A stretch of DNA of 64,000 nucleotides, taken from the NCBI GenBank assembly GCA_030762935.1, contig CM060887.1, positions 16,484,501 through 16,548,500 of the forward strand, given 5' to 3'. How positions within the stretch are numbered: position 1 is the stretch's first letter; every line of letters begins with the position of its first letter. The translations under genes and the position numbers were made by a program. This DNA comes from Hymenopus coronatus (Eukaryota; Arthropoda; Insecta; Mantodea; Hymenopodidae). Of the stretch, positions 12,960-24,605 are shown one piece after another. A model generated the notes under the pieces. That model was not told the origin of the DNA. It saw only the letters and a list, made by a program, of their open reading frames with translations, and ran no database searches.

Positions 12960-14089
12960 TTTAAGCGACATTCAAAAAATTTAAACGCGGGTCTCTACAA
13001 TTAATTTTGAAAGTCGGTTATCTTTGCTTGACAAGAAGGAATAAAAACGATTAACGAATTCCCATTTGAGAAAGATATAAACTAATGACAAGGAATATCT
13101 CAGAAATAGCTAACTCCACCAAAATGGATTTAAATAAGTTTTATTGTGGCTTTTAACGAGATCTATATTTTTTGTATAGAAAAAGTTTGTCCATCCCTTA
13201 CAGTTTATCAGTTATGCAAAATGAAGAGGAATTTATATGCTCTTCCCAGAAAATATGATACCTATACATTTTATTTTTATCATAAAATTATCTAAACTCT
13301 TAACGCTGAAATAATTTTGGTACATATGTCATTCCTCCTCTAACTCCGAAACCTGTCTTCAAATTCCCTTTACAGACTTCACAACAGAAGCGGTTCGGAT
13401 GGTCGTTTGGGCAATAGCGTGTGGCAGGTAGTAATAGCAAAAATCATTAGGCAGTGGACAGGCCATCGATTCAAAAGCCAATCCCGAGTTCGAATCCCAG
13501 AGACCGTTTCAAGTGTGCCTGTGGTAAGGGACGGGGAGGTCCCAAGTAAACTAAGCAGTGTTATGGCACTCTTGGATGATGACGGTTACATTTGACCGCA
13601 ATTGTATGGATTGTGCTTTTTTCCTAAAAAGAACGATTATAAGTACTTGCATATTACTGAAAAGTTCGTATAACTAGAAATTAAAACCACAAATATTAAA
13701 ACATCTGTTAAAACATTAACAGAACATATAAATGTAAAATATTCTACGCCTGACATTAAGGGTTAAATATATGGTATTTGAATCAAAATTGTTAGAGCCT
13801 TTTTAAAAAAATCAAAATTTTCGAAAATGCCCCATGTAAAGGGTGGTTAGGGGAGAGGATTTTCTTCAAAATCTTCGTGTCATACCCTTAAATACAAAGT
13901 TTGGTTTTTAACTAACCTTTCGTGTTTGAGCAATGCTGTTTACAGACATACATGGCTTGAAGCTGTTTCTATAATTGATTCTTCGTTTTTGTAGGGGGGA
14001 TTTATATATTTTCGGTGACATTTTGACATAGAACGTTTGGTTGAAATACAATACTTTCCCTCTTTATTATATACAGCAGAAAGTAAAAA
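12960..14089 (+). mobile_element. Decayed HLE repeat with SINE inside
   Basis: The family can be followed from about 12960-13290 and again from about 13755 to the AGAAAGTAAAAA end at 14089. A tRNA-like SINE and unassigned sequence lie between. The 5' terminus is lost. The 3' end abuts the next HLE directly, head to tail. Confidence 0.7.
13385..13615 (+). mobile_element. tRNA-like SINE
   Basis: A B-box-like GAGTTCGAATCCC lies at about 13493. The head is GC-richer and the tail ends with T-rich sequence near 13610. It interrupts an HLE. It differs in body from families A-C and has no second convincing copy here. Confidence 0.55.
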
Positions 14090-14887
14090 TCTGATGTGTT
14101 CCATGACTTTCTCTACCTGTTCTGCAAACTATTCTTAAAAAATATTCTTATTCCATGTATTCATGCTAAACAAGCTAAACGTTAGCAGAAATGGTCTTAA
14201 TACATCCCTTTAAGCAGAAAGAATATAAGGGAATTCACTAGCCTAAAACGATAGGTGAATCTTTTAAAAGTGGGCCGCTATGAGATGTTAGTGAAATACG
14301 GTTCTCTTTACATGCCTAGGAGTAAAACAAAAGAGAAGAAACGAATGGCTACTTCCGTTTGAGGAAAGCAACATTATTTTAAAATTGAAACAAATAACAA
14401 GGAATATCTCGTAGAACATTAACTCTACCTAAAAATATATGTAAATATGACATAAATTGTGTGTTTTAACGGTGTAGTAACTTTTTGTTTATCTCTTAAA
14501 GTGTACCAGTTGTGCAAGTCATACGGAATGAAGAGGGCTTCAAAGTCTGATTTCAAAAAATTCTGGATACACATTTTATTTGCCATATATACTGTATTTT
14601 AATCAAAATCATTAGAAAATCGATTTAGAAACATGTTCTATGTAGTTTTGTGTAGCATCCTTGAAAGATGCTGAACTTAAATATCAAGTTTGGTATTAAA
14701 CCGACTTTTCGTTTTTGAGTTATCGTGTTCACGGACACACACACATGAGGACCTTTTCATAAAAAAATATTGTTTATACCGGGGATCCTAAAACGTTATT
14801 CCCAGAGAAATATGGATATCGAATTTTTGATTGGAATGCAATACCTTCTCTACTATGTACTATGTACGAAGTAGCCAAGATAAAAAG
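14090..14887 (+). mobile_element. HLE repeat, tandem with the preceding copy
   Basis: It starts TCTGATGTG immediately after the A-run of the upstream HLE and ends near 14887 with a decayed hairpin. The G-rich segment is largely deleted. Confidence 0.85.
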
Positions 14888-15069
14888 TACTCCTCTTGTT
14901 GATAATATCCTCTTTCATTTGCACATTTATAAAGCTACTTAAATCGCATTGCTTCTTGTCTGATATTATTGGTTATGCCATGCTCTTTGTGAAATACGTA
15001 CAATGAGGAGTTTGTTTTGTTTTTCTTGTTTGCAAAGCGGCAGTTCTAGTGTGACATTTGTGTTTCCAG

Positions 15070-15204
15070 AGCGGCGAGGGTTCGAGTATAGACGAAGAGG
15101 GAGGTGTGACGTCAGAAGGACTTACATGGAGGCGATTACACATGAGTCGAGCCAAGCTCAAAGCTACGGCGACCACGTCAGAACTTCTCTCAGGATTCGC
15201 CATG
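15070..15204 (+). CDS. Orai: Orai calcium channel, internal coding exon
   Basis: This 45-codon exon encodes the end of the cytosolic N-terminus and the start of TM1 of Orai, the plasma-membrane pore subunit opened by STIM after ER calcium depletion. A T-rich tract plus CAG lies at 15057-15069 (acceptor) and GTAAGC follows the last codon ATG (donor). The translation contains [15 protein letters not shown], the conserved pre-TM1 helix, then ELLSGFAM, and joins in phase 0 to VAMVELQI of the next exon. By alignment with human ORAI1 from memory, the position of R91 is Thr and A94 is Glu here. The N-terminal exon or exons with the start codon were not found in the window; they may lie further upstream. 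Confidence 0.93.
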
Positions 15205-15451
15205 GTAAGCGCAACTTACTGCTACTAGAGCGACAGTGTAGAAGTCTAGAAAATCAAACAAGGGTTAGTTAAATACGTAAATAAAAATCGAAAAATTAGT
15301 TCCACGTATTTTATTTTCCTCTCCTGAATGTTCATGTTACAACAAAATTAGATTAACAATAACTAAATAAGAATAACATACCTGAAATACCATAAAAGAA
15401 AAAAAACAGCAAAATAACATGCAGTTAAAAAATAAAATAACAAACTTGGAA

Positions 15452-15680
15452 GGCCCACCTCGGTATTGTGGGGATAGCGTGTCTGCCTCACATTTAAGAG
15501 GTAACATTTTTGAATCTTGCTTAGTGTAAGTTGCCTGGATAAGGTTTACTCGGGGTTTTCGCATGACCTGAGAAGACGAATGTCGAGTAACTTTAAGCTC
15601 CATTGAACCCGAGATCATCTGAGTATTATTTCACTTATTTCATTCCTAGTCCAACCAGGCTAAAAGATGTTAAGCTTAAA
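15452..15680 (+). mobile_element. tRNA-derived SINE, family A
   Basis: The head GGGGATAGCGTGTCTGCCTC has an A-box pattern, and a decayed B box lies near 15510. The body GACGAATGTCGAGTAACTTT is shared with 40813-41030. It ends in an A-rich tail near 15680. It lies in the Orai intron. Confidence 0.82.
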
Positions 15681-15869
15681 AAATTAGTATAAAGATAACT
15701 AATATAAAACGGTTTACCTTTGAATAATATAGATGAAAAAGTGTAACACAAAATGCTTGCGTTAATAAGCAGCATATAGCTAAGTGATTTCTCAAAATTT
15801 TAAGGTGTAAGGACTGTTTCAGTGTCTGAAGACCAATTTCTGAAAAGTTTATTTTCCTTTCCAAAGTTC

Positions 15870-16133
15870 TTCAGGAAGTGTACTATTTTTGCTTAACGGA
15901 AACAAAAAGAAATCAGGATTGGATGGTGCGGGTCCGTCCAGATACAGTTTTGCTGTATACGTCGATGCGTTGACATGATTTAAAATCATTTGTTTAGGCT
16001 TTTTTTCAGAACCTTTTTCAATATAAGCCAGTAAATAGACACTTGGGTTCCAATCGGCAGTAACGCTACATCCGATTTCAAATGCTATAGTAGGAGTATG
16101 GCCCGTTTTAGAAGAAAAATTGGCAATTATTTC
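15870..16133 (-). pseudogene. mariner transposase relic in Orai intron
   Basis: One minus-strand frame reads FSSKTGHTPTIAFE, then VTADW, then MILNHVNASTYTAK, then PAPSNPDFFLFP. These correspond to the mariner segments usually written FxKTGH, the second catalytic block (HDNA-xxHTA) and the third (APxDFxLFP). The aspartate of the second block is Val here, so the catalytic triad is broken. The N-terminal half and the terminal repeats were not found. It lies antisense in the intron. Confidence 0.75.
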
Positions 16134-16637
16134 AAATGAACGTTAGCAAACGTGCGGTCTGCTTCCTAATATATACGTAAAACCTGGCTGATCATCCAAA
16201 GGAATATGTGTGCATGTTTCACTCAAAGAGCCCAGACAGCAAATTGGACAATCTTCAAGGCATGCGGTAATTGGTTGTACCATTTTGGTACAAGATCGTG
16301 GTTCACAATAACGCGAATGCGTATTGATGACCATATCATATCAAGGTGGAAAGTCAATTTGCGTTTTTTGGATTTCATTTGTTTTTAACTGAAGAATGAT
16401 AATTTTTTTCACCTGACTCCAATTCAGCCAATATAATGCCATACTAGTCAACTTAACAACTCGAAATAATTTCAACTAGAGGAGTTGTTGCTGCTGTTTC
16501 ATTCCACGGCCGCCTAGAATAATCTCTACAGCGAAAATGTTTTATGGAAGCTCTTTAACTACTGTGGTTCTCATTGTCCCTTCTACATCGGACATGAAAG
16601 ACAGTTTAGTTTGGCTCAATAGCCTGTTGATCAGCTG

Positions 16638-16790
16638 AGGTCTTTTACGTGACATAAATCTACGACATGGGACCAACGGCTTTACCTCCCTTCCGAAGAA
16701 AGCCATGATAAAGATTTTAACGCCCGAAGAGAATCCAGCACCGCCGGGTTTGAACCTGTGACCTTGGAAACCAGAGGTAGCATGTAATAC
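16638..16790 (-). mobile_element. tRNA-derived SINE, family B, partial
   Basis: The minus-strand copy shares GGGAGGTAAAGCCGTTGGTCCC-like sequence and the head GGTTCAAACCCGGCGG with the two full copies at 41768 and 42341. The tail half is missing. It lies in the Orai intron. Confidence 0.75.
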
Positions 16791-16944
16791 ATATATTTCA
16801 AGTTTGTCATTCTCGTTACCAACTTTAGAGAATACCATTTCAAAAAGTCAGGGATTTTGTGAAATAAAAGGCTGACATAAAAAAGTAATATTTAGTAATA
16901 AACGGTCTAGCGAGCAAGTTCGTAATAATATTTTCCCACAAGTT

Positions 16945-17110
16945 AGAACTTGCTGCGGTTCCTTAATATGTGGGGGTCCCGGGTCCGAATCCCGCATGAG
17001 GGTTTAGGAGATTATGGAATGGTGTGGAGATGTGGGTGCCCTAGCTCAGGATGTGACGTCATAAAATCTTTCTCTGATGTGGAAAGACACAATATAAGAC
17101 CAAAACAACT
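16945..17110 (+). mobile_element. tRNA-like SINE fragment
   Basis: The B-box-like GGGTCCGAATCCCGC is at about 16981, followed by a body of about 110 bases. The A box is decayed. It ends about 75 bases before the Orai splice acceptor. Confidence 0.5.
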
Positions 17111-17185
17111 TACTTATAAGGCATGTTTTGTGCTACATAGAATACTAGTATTTTAACTAAAACATGAATCAATAATCTGTTACAG

Positions 17186-17674
17186 GTGGCCATGGTGGAG
17201 CTACAAATCAACGAGCCGACGAATGTTCCAGAATGGCTTTTCGTCATGTTTTCTGTTTGCACAACGGTGCTAGTCGCCGTACACATTTTTGCACTAATGA
17301 TCAGCACTTATCTTTTGCCTAACATTGATGCCATAAGCAAGCTGCAAGTGCACGAGCTGGTTAGCGAATCTCCTCACGAGAGAATGAGGGGTTTCATCGA
17401 GCTCGCCTGGGCCTTCTCCACCGTGCTCGGTCTGTTCCTCTTCCTGGTGGAGATAGCAATCCTCTGTTGGGTCAAGTTTTGGGATTATTCCTTCACTGCC
17501 GCTTGGGCAGCCACCATCATCGTGATACCCGTCCTCGTGGTTTTCGTCGCCTTCGCCGTCCACTTCTACCACAGCCTGGTCAAGTACAAATGTGATTCTA
17601 CAGTAGAGGACCTGCAACAGCTCGAAGACATGAAGAAGCAGTTGGACAGGGTTGGAACAGGCAACCCAGTGTGA
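17186..17674 (+). CDS. Orai: Orai calcium channel, last coding exon
   Basis: The exon follows a TTACAG acceptor and encodes 162 residues to a TGA. It begins VAMVELQI, where Glu is the selectivity-filter residue (E106 in human ORAI1). It continues through TM2 (TTVLVAVHIFALMIST, LPNID), the cytosolic SESPHERMRGFIELAWAFS loop, TM3 with FLVEIAILCWVKFW (Glu equivalent to E190), a short TM3-TM4 loop, TM4 (IIVIPVLVVFVAFAVHFY) and a C-terminal coiled-coil-like tail (STVEDLQQLEDMKKQLDR) of the kind STIM binds. The short TM3-TM4 loop is the arthropod form. It is intact, with no frameshift. A polyadenylation site was not clear before the MITE that starts 254 bases downstream. Confidence 0.97.
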   Translation: MAMVELQINEPTNVPEWLFVMFSVCTTVLVAVHIFALMISTYLLPNIDAISKLQVHELVSESPHERMRGFIELAWAFSTVLGLFLFLVEIAILCWVKFWDYSFTAAWAATIIVIPVLVVFVAFAVHFYHSLVKYKCDSTVEDLQQLEDMKKQLDRVGTGNPV

Positions 17675-17927
17675 TTACGACAATAACTGTGCGCGTTTTA
17701 TCTGCCGTAACAGTGATTCGTTACTAATGAAACTGGAATGTGAGAATAACTCTTTTCCGTATGCGGTCATGCTTTCGGCGCACACATGCATACACACTCC
17801 GCTCCAGATGGCGCTGGCTCATTTATTATGCCATCCACTAAAGTTGGATAACCCTGACAGTTGCCTCATCTCGTGGCCGCTAGATCATACTGTTGCCACT
17901 TCGTCCCGTCCAGGTTGCAGCAGGACA

Positions 17928-18441
17928 TTAACCTTTTCACTGCTAACATATTTTTAGGCGAGAAACACCTCCTTGCTGAGTTAAGGGGACAAACATCCGA
18001 AATTTAGTTTTGACCAATAACAAATGCTGTGACCGTTTTGGCGGTAGAGAGCAGCTTGACTCGGACCAAATGAATTGCAGGTTTTCCTTGCTTTATGTAT
18101 TACTCGGAATTAGTGTAAACAGTCCGTGAGAGTTGACACATTTTAAAATTGCTGCAGGAGAATTCTAAAGGATGAGTGAAGAGCAATATTGGAATAATAT
18201 TTTCCCTGCACCGGCTTGCTTTATTTTCCTTTCAGATGTCGTAACCAATCAGGGACATGGTTGAGAGTTAATTCTTTTGAATCCTAAGAGATGTACCACT
18301 TTGTCCGCACAGTTCAAACGCGTTTACATATGACATTTTAACTTAGTCGCTCAAACCTCCGGTCGAGTTAACTCGAACGTAGCACGGCTAGGATGTTTTT
18401 CTGCGATCGAGTTATCTCGACTGTAGCAGTGAAAAGGTTAA
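17928..18441. mobile_element. piggyBac-like MITE with TTAA target duplication
   Basis: A 506-base body (17932-18437) has perfect 14-bp terminal inverted repeats, CCTTTTCACTGCTA at the left and its reverse complement at the right. TTAA flanks it on both sides (17928-17931 and 18438-18441). TTAA duplication is the hallmark of piggyBac transposition. Near the right end it contains the palindrome TCGAGTTAACTCGA and a variant of it. It has no coding capacity. It lies just 3' of Orai and could overlap its 3' UTR. Confidence 0.88.
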
Positions 18442-19604
18442 GCCATTTTCAAACCAATTAAAACTCAGCACACAGCACAACAGTACATTACAACACGTAG
18501 AAAAGTCTGTAGCAAAGCAAAATAGGGCAGTACAAGCAGATACTCGCGTCAACTGAAACTGCATTGAGGAATGTCTGTTACAACTTGCAATAAGGATGAC
18601 ATCGTTGCTTACGTAGCATGAATCTATTGGCAGAGAGGCAGACACAGCTCTTATCAGCTGAGACAGTGCGCTGGCTCTCAGGGATCGCTATGGATCTCCC
18701 CGACTTTAGCGTAGAGCTCCCAGCAAATGACCAACAAAATCCGCTAGGCATAGTCCACTGTTGCAGGGACTTAGCCACAAGCCGAGAGATCTGTGAAGCT
18801 AAAACCACAATGTATCAGGCATAACCAAAGGATATAAAGGGAACCGGATGAAGGGAAGACACTACTAAAGGTGTGTCACAACTAATGGTACTTATTTGTC
18901 TCTAAACCACACTACATACTACTATCACAAAGAGTAGGAAGTAGTCAAAACTGCTCCAAACTAGCAATTTCCCAAATAGGTTGGCAACGAATCCGCGCAT
19001 GCACAATACCGACTGTATAGCAAAACGTTCTAAAGGGCGGCTGGGTGTGTTTCAGGATGCCAAAGCGTTAATAACTGCTCCCACATCACTTAACACAACT
19101 AAAATCATTATTTTCAGTGGACTTGGTAAGATTTCCATTCATGACCGCGTACAAAAAAATGCCAAAATGTGATTTACTTCTTAAAATGTCAGCAAATGGA
19201 AATGTTCTGCTAATCATATTGTAAATAGCATCATCTCATTCTCCAGAGCTGTCACTCAATCAAGTCACTCAGTATATCCGACGGCTGGGTATGGACTCTC
19301 ATGTTTAGAAAGGCCGAAGTTGCAGTTTTAGTCTGTATAGCATACATTAAATTACGTATTAAGTTATTACGAGTGTTCTGAGAGATGTTAACACACACCT
19401 AGTTGCAAATCGGTAATCAACATTTTACATCTGAAAAATATTGTAAAAGTACACAGATCTTCGTTTGGATGTGTGGCCGGCCTATCTGGAATTTTCTTGA
19501 GATCAGCACGCCGTTTGCCGAGGGAGTCAGGTAGCCATAGTTCCTTAAAGATTTATCATGCAGAATACAGAACACTTGTGTGAGGGGACTCGGCACCGAA
19601 TAAG
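18442..19604. other. Unassigned sequence 3' of Orai
   Basis: No recognised gene. A GC-richer patch at about 18610-18830 is open on both strands for 60-75 codons but shows no domain I recognise. Confidence 0.4.
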
Positions 19605-20110
19605 GTTATTTTACCTACTCCCCACGAGAGGGCGCCCCCCAGGAGGGAGGAATGAGGTGAGAGGATACACCGGGCAGCCGGAACCGGGAGCGACGGCACA
19701 GCAATGACACGGTCCCTATAGTTTCCTGACAGTCGAACAGGTAGATCGGGGCCTCCCGCCTTACATAGGGTCCAACGCCCCTGCCAGGAGCGACATCCTG
19801 GTAACGAGCCGAAATCGGGGAACGGAGATATTTTCTGAGAGCATCCTTTTTACCTGCCACGCCGCCCCGAGCACCATCATAGACACTTCCAACGCTGAAA
19901 GAAGCTAACGGGATGAAAGATGAATGAAATGACAATGGAATCGAAATGGAGGGACAGGAAAGACAGGGATGAAAGAAACCTGCCCAGCATTCGCTTGGCA
20001 ACCAGGGGAAATCCCGAAAAAAAAAAAAACACATGGGTCACGGGAAGCGAACCTAGACCTCTCGAACCGGGCTTCTGATGAAGCCGCTTGAGCCATCCCG
20101 CTTGGTTTTT
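19605..20110 (-). mobile_element. Long tRNA-derived SINE
   Basis: On the minus strand it opens with GGGATGGCTCAAGCGGCTTC (A-box-like) and continues to GAGAGGTCTAGGTTCGCTTC (B-box-like). A GC-rich body of over 400 bases follows. A 13-base T-run (minus strand) lies between the tRNA-like head and the body. GC content is far above its surroundings. No second copy was found in the window. Alternatively it could be a retroposed fragment of another gene. Confidence 0.6.
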
Positions 20111-20597
20111 TCATCCTAGTTATAAATGCAGTAACCACGCACGTTCGTCATAAAATATGTTGGAAATGACCTAATCCCACCACACATACCTCATACTTTT
20201 TAAGAAAATTTACATTAACAAGTATTAATAATTCTTCGTGGTCATGCAATAAAAGCCATGCTTCATCAGTTTAAAAAAATTAACAATATTCGACACTCAA
20301 TTGCAGAAATTTACTCTCATTGCTGAACTAAGTTATCTTTTAGGATTTTAATTTTAAAAATTATGTGTAATCCAAGCCAAAGATTACAAATTCTGATTCC
20401 TTGTAAACTAGGTCAGAGATATCTTTGGTGTTCGTTCTAAGATGGCATCTACCTCGGTATATTTAGAACATCCCGTCACACAATAAGTGAAACTAGATCT
20501 GTAAATCGCTGTCTCACTTCTGTCACATAGGAATCATATGCAAATACTCTACGTGCCTAAGTATGTAGAGTTTTTTGACATTGTAACAGCACTGACA

Positions 20598-20790
20598 GAG
20601 TAGAACCGAAAGAGGTGGAGCTAAGGTATCCCGGGCATCTTGCATTCGAGAGCTCCCGGGTTCGATCGCCCACTCTCGTGCATGAAGCTCTTGCAGTTCT
20701 CTGAGTCGGTAGGCGAATGCTGCGGTGGTTACTCTTCTCCCAACTTTCCTGTACTTCATTGCTTTCATTATCATCCATTTCAGGGTTATA
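20598..20790 (+). mobile_element. tRNA-derived SINE, family D
   Basis: A tRNA-like head has the B box CCCGGGTTCGATCGCCC near 20656, followed by a body with CTCTGAGTCGGTAGGCGAAT. Its 3' end is approximate. This is a single copy here. Confidence 0.6.
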
Positions 20791-23040
20791 GGACCAGGTG
20801 ACGGTGTTTGGCGGCTTGGCGGTAGATGTGCGCTTTATAAAGATTTCTTTCGTGACGTTCTTGGGGAACTACTTAGTAAGATCCACTTCCGAGTGGGGGG
20901 GGGGTGAAGGGTCTTGTGGATATGTCTGGGCAGAGTTGGGTGTGTTCAAACATTAGGGATCCCCTTCCATGCTTGGGTCTGTCTCCTTCCGATTCTGGTT
21001 GCCCTTTGTCCTTCACTCACAGTGCTCTGCTCTGCTTGTTGACCCCTTCCATTCCTCTGTACCTTTAACATACTGTGTGTAACAGAACTCACAATATATA
21101 GGGGACGTAGCTTATGAGAGGTAATGTTCCCCATACTCATACATATATAAAAACAATAAAAATCAGTTTCAAATAAAACATCAAGGTGCATGTCAATCTT
21201 CCAGCATGAGTCACTGAAATATAGAACTAGAGAAACACTCTGATCTCTATTTACACAAAAAGGGATTACTTGTATTATGAGCAATTGTCATATCTGTGAT
21301 TACTGTATCAAAATTGAAAATAGATAATTGCAATGAGTTTGGCCAATTTTCTTCTCTGCCACAACATTCATTACAGTAAGTGTTAAATTAAGCATTGAAT
21401 CATGCTATGGACAAGTACATGTATATGTGGTAAATAAACAATTGTTATCATCACTATTACGTTGGTAAACGTTGCAAATTACTGTGGTGTAACAGTATGA
21501 CAATTATAGTTAGTTACATTATAATTTTTAAAACACAAATTCAAAATGTTAATAGTGCTCATCCATATGAATAACTAAATGTATATCTTAAACCTCCTTA
21601 AAAAAACAAAAAAAAAAACAAAACAAAAACATTTATCAAAAATATTAAAGCCAAAAAAAAAACAAAAAAAAACAAGTTTTGTGTGATTTAACATAGTTAA
21701 CTAAATCAAACAATTAAACTTCCTGGGTTTCTTCTACACAGATCGTCTTCCTCTAGAAACAGAACCCTACACAGACAATGCTTATACAAAAAATTGCAAA
21801 AACAATTAAAATTTCCTGTTAACTGCAAAGTTAAGCCCTCATAGTAATAACCTAATAGTCAAATAGCCTAACCGTATAATAATGATAATTAAGTAAAAGT
21901 AATTAAACGCTCATATAATCAGCATAATTAATATTATATATAATTGATATACTAATTAGTCCATCTATTGGTAGTTAAATGGTTGGAAAACAAAGTTTAA
22001 ACACCTGTGAATAATAAGTCAGGGTGCCAACATAACAAATACAATATATCTAACTTTCCCAATGTAACAAGTCCATATTTGCAGGGCAATTGCCAACTAT
22101 TCCATAATGGTTGAAAAATATTTTGCACTTTATTAACCTTTCATATGCTGCGTTCCCTTTATCAACATCTTATCTGGTGAAAAACTTCACTTCAGCTAAG
22201 TAGCGAACACCTGTAGAGGGGGAACAGAACAGTGCAGTGCAGGGCAAGCAAATTCCTGTCAAGTCCGCCACATATCTAAACTGTAGTAGTCCTGCAGAGT
22301 ATTCTTATACCATCAGCCTGAGCCTTGGCATAGGATTGTTTTTTATTCATATGTTATTTCATTTTTAATATCACTCTAAGAGCAGAGTGATGTGCTTGTT
22401 CCACAAATGTGTATGTGTAGGCCAAAACAAACCTTTCACAGTATTAGGCACAGAACTTGTGCCAGTGAATGTCAATTACAAGAGAATTTTTTCAACTGGA
22501 AAGCAAATGCAGGACATTTGTTCCAGTACTACAAGTTTAAGTGTATGGTATAGCTGGAGGAAGTTGCTAACTCAGTTAAGTTTGCAAAATCCAGGCATGA
22601 TCATATGAATTTCTCTCAAGAGTTTATAGTAGAGTCCACTTATCTCATGTGATTTTGTTAAAAAAATCACTTATGACTAATGTAGACATACTGTAGATAT
22701 TTGGCGACAAGATCATTTTACACAAATTATCTCTTCTCATTTCTGCTTGAAGTAAGTAAAGAGGAAATTCCACACAGCATGGATGTAAGATTATGTAGAG
22801 CTGATAACATGAATTATTGTTCATTATTTAAAATCCTGAAATGGAGAGTAAAAAGTGTTAAGAAAATTCTGATAAAGCATTGAAAATAAAGGAAACTTAC
22901 TTTATAACATGCCCATGTCCAAATTAAAACCATATATGTATTCATTTATGTATACCTTAAGTTCCATTATGCCATGTCAGCATATTTTTGAACATCTAGC
23001 AGAGTTTTATAATGTAAAACAGAGTTTGTAATTTGCCACT
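20791..23040. other. AT-rich intergenic stretch
   Basis: Apart from a short G-run near 20896 and A-rich low-complexity sequence at about 21600-21675, nothing is recognised. Open frames here are short and lack known domains. Confidence 0.45.
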
Positions 23041-23045
23041 GTTAC

Positions 23046-23700
23046 AAGGGTCACTAGATAAGTATTGAGACAGTAAAATATGAATACTCATAGAAACGTT
23101 TTGTTTATTCCAGTTTCTCCCTGGCACTTTTGGAAGCATCCACGCCACTCAGTTTCTGGTGCTGCAGATAACTCATCTTCGTATTCAGAAACTGCTTCTT
23201 CAGCGTGGTTGGTACACCCAAATGGAGGATTGACACTTTATTTCAGGGTCAAACTGATAGATCCATGTTTCATCACCCATAACAATATCTGAAACATGGC
23301 GAGACTCTCTACAGTTAAATCTTTTCAGCATTTCTTCGCACCATTCCACCCTGTGAAGCTTCTGTGATTCACTTAAATTATGGGGCACCTAACTTTAAGA
23401 ATTTTTTTTACACGAAGGTGTTCATGATGGATGGTTGAAACACTCGGCGAATTAACCCCCATACCAACTTAATGTCCTTGTAGGTTAGTTTTGGATCTTC
23501 CCTAATCATTGTTTCCACAGCAGTGATTTTTGTTAGTCCTGGTCTGCCACTCTTCTCTTCATCTTTAAGAGATTGTCTCCCCCTTTTAAATTCTGAAAAC
23601 CAGCACAGTAGCACGTGATGGTGTATAGTCCTCAAAAGCACCCTTCAAATGCTCAAGTGACTGTATTTCATTTCAGCCATATTTGAAGTCATACAAAATC
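23046..23700 (-). pseudogene. mariner-family transposase relic
   Basis: The minus strand encodes the N-terminal helix-turn-helix part (WFSEFKRGRQSLKDEEKSGR at about 23600) and then the catalytic core start (PHNLSESQKLHRVEW, then MGDETWIYQFDPEIKCQSS at about 23290-23230). The first catalytic aspartate of the mariner DD34D triad is present in GDETW. A frameshift separates the two parts, and the sequence after SSIWVYQP is stopped and deleted, so the other two catalytic residues are lost. GGGTCACTAGATAAGTATTG at 23048 may be the outer inverted repeat, but no partner was found. Confidence 0.85.
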
Positions 23701-23959
23701 ATTGCATTAAAATGATCTCTGAATCTCCATTTCACTTGAAATAATGATCACTTTTTCCAGACTTCAAACATAAACTGAGCAAACATGAATGGTCTGCCAG
23801 CTACCATTGCATTACCAATGAGCAGCTACATATTTTGATAAAGCAACAATGCTTCCCCCAGGGTTGGCCAATTCTCCATGTCTTAATACAAGACCTTCAT
23901 ATAAGACAAAATCATGACTTGTGGTGTTGATAATGGTGCCCAGGTATCTTCTATTAATA

Positions 23960-24085
23960 GGAATGGGAGCTTGTTAGTGTTATGGGACCAACAGCTGGTA
24001 GCCATGCTAAGGATTTTTACTTCTGAAAAAATCAGTCATCCCCTGCTGGGATTCAATTCATAACCTTGGTTACCAGAAGCACCAC
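23960..24085 (-). mobile_element. tRNA-derived SINE, family B, degraded
   Basis: The minus-strand fragment contains the GGTCCCATAAC, AGCATGGC and GGTTATGAATTGAATCCC segments that correspond to the family B body and B box. It is heavily drifted. Confidence 0.6.
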
Positions 24086-24242
24086 AACATGTATAAATGA
24101 GAATTATTTTCCAGCAAATTATATGACTAGTATTGAAAACGTTAACATAACCATTCTTAAACGATGACTTTATTTTCATTTACCTAGGGCTGCAAAGACT
24201 TAATAGTGTATTAGAGCTAAATTTCTATAAGAAACTATTCTC

Positions 24243-24605
24243 ATAAAGGATCACAAGAACATTCATCAAAATAAGGAAATACAATAAATGTTTCATTTGA
24301 ATAACACACTACTCACATTTCAAAATAGTTTCAGAATGCTGTACACACATCCATGTGAAACAACACCACAGGATAAATCATTTTATTATATTAAAAGATT
24401 TTTTTTTTCACAATTGCATAATAAAGGATCACAAGAATATTTATCAAAATAAGGAAATCAATAAATGTTTCTCTTGAACAACACACCACTCATGTTTCAA
24501 AATAGTTTCAGAATGCTGTATACACATCCATATGAAAATCTTCAATGAAACAATAACACAAGATATATAATTATATTAAAAATAACTTTTGTTCACAATT
24601 GCCTT
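24243..24605. repeat. Tandem duplication, 176-bp unit, two copies
   Basis: Two adjacent units begin AAAGGATCACAAGAA (about 24245 and 24423) and share the TTTCAAAATAGTTTCAGAAT and CACAATTGC blocks. The copies differ at scattered positions and by a small indel. This is non-coding sequence. Confidence 0.85.

Larger units (their letters stand above)
15205..17185 (+). other. Orai: Orai intron (1,981 bp)
   Basis: The intron is GT...AG, opening GTAAGC and closing CTGTTACAG. It is phase 0, within TM1. It holds a family A SINE, a mariner relic and two further tRNA-like SINE pieces, none of which has disturbed the splice sites. Confidence 0.9.

Noticed and set aside
18578..18824. Overlapping open frames on both strands in a GC-richer patch after the MITE.
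   Set aside because: No recognisable motif, and both strands are equally open.
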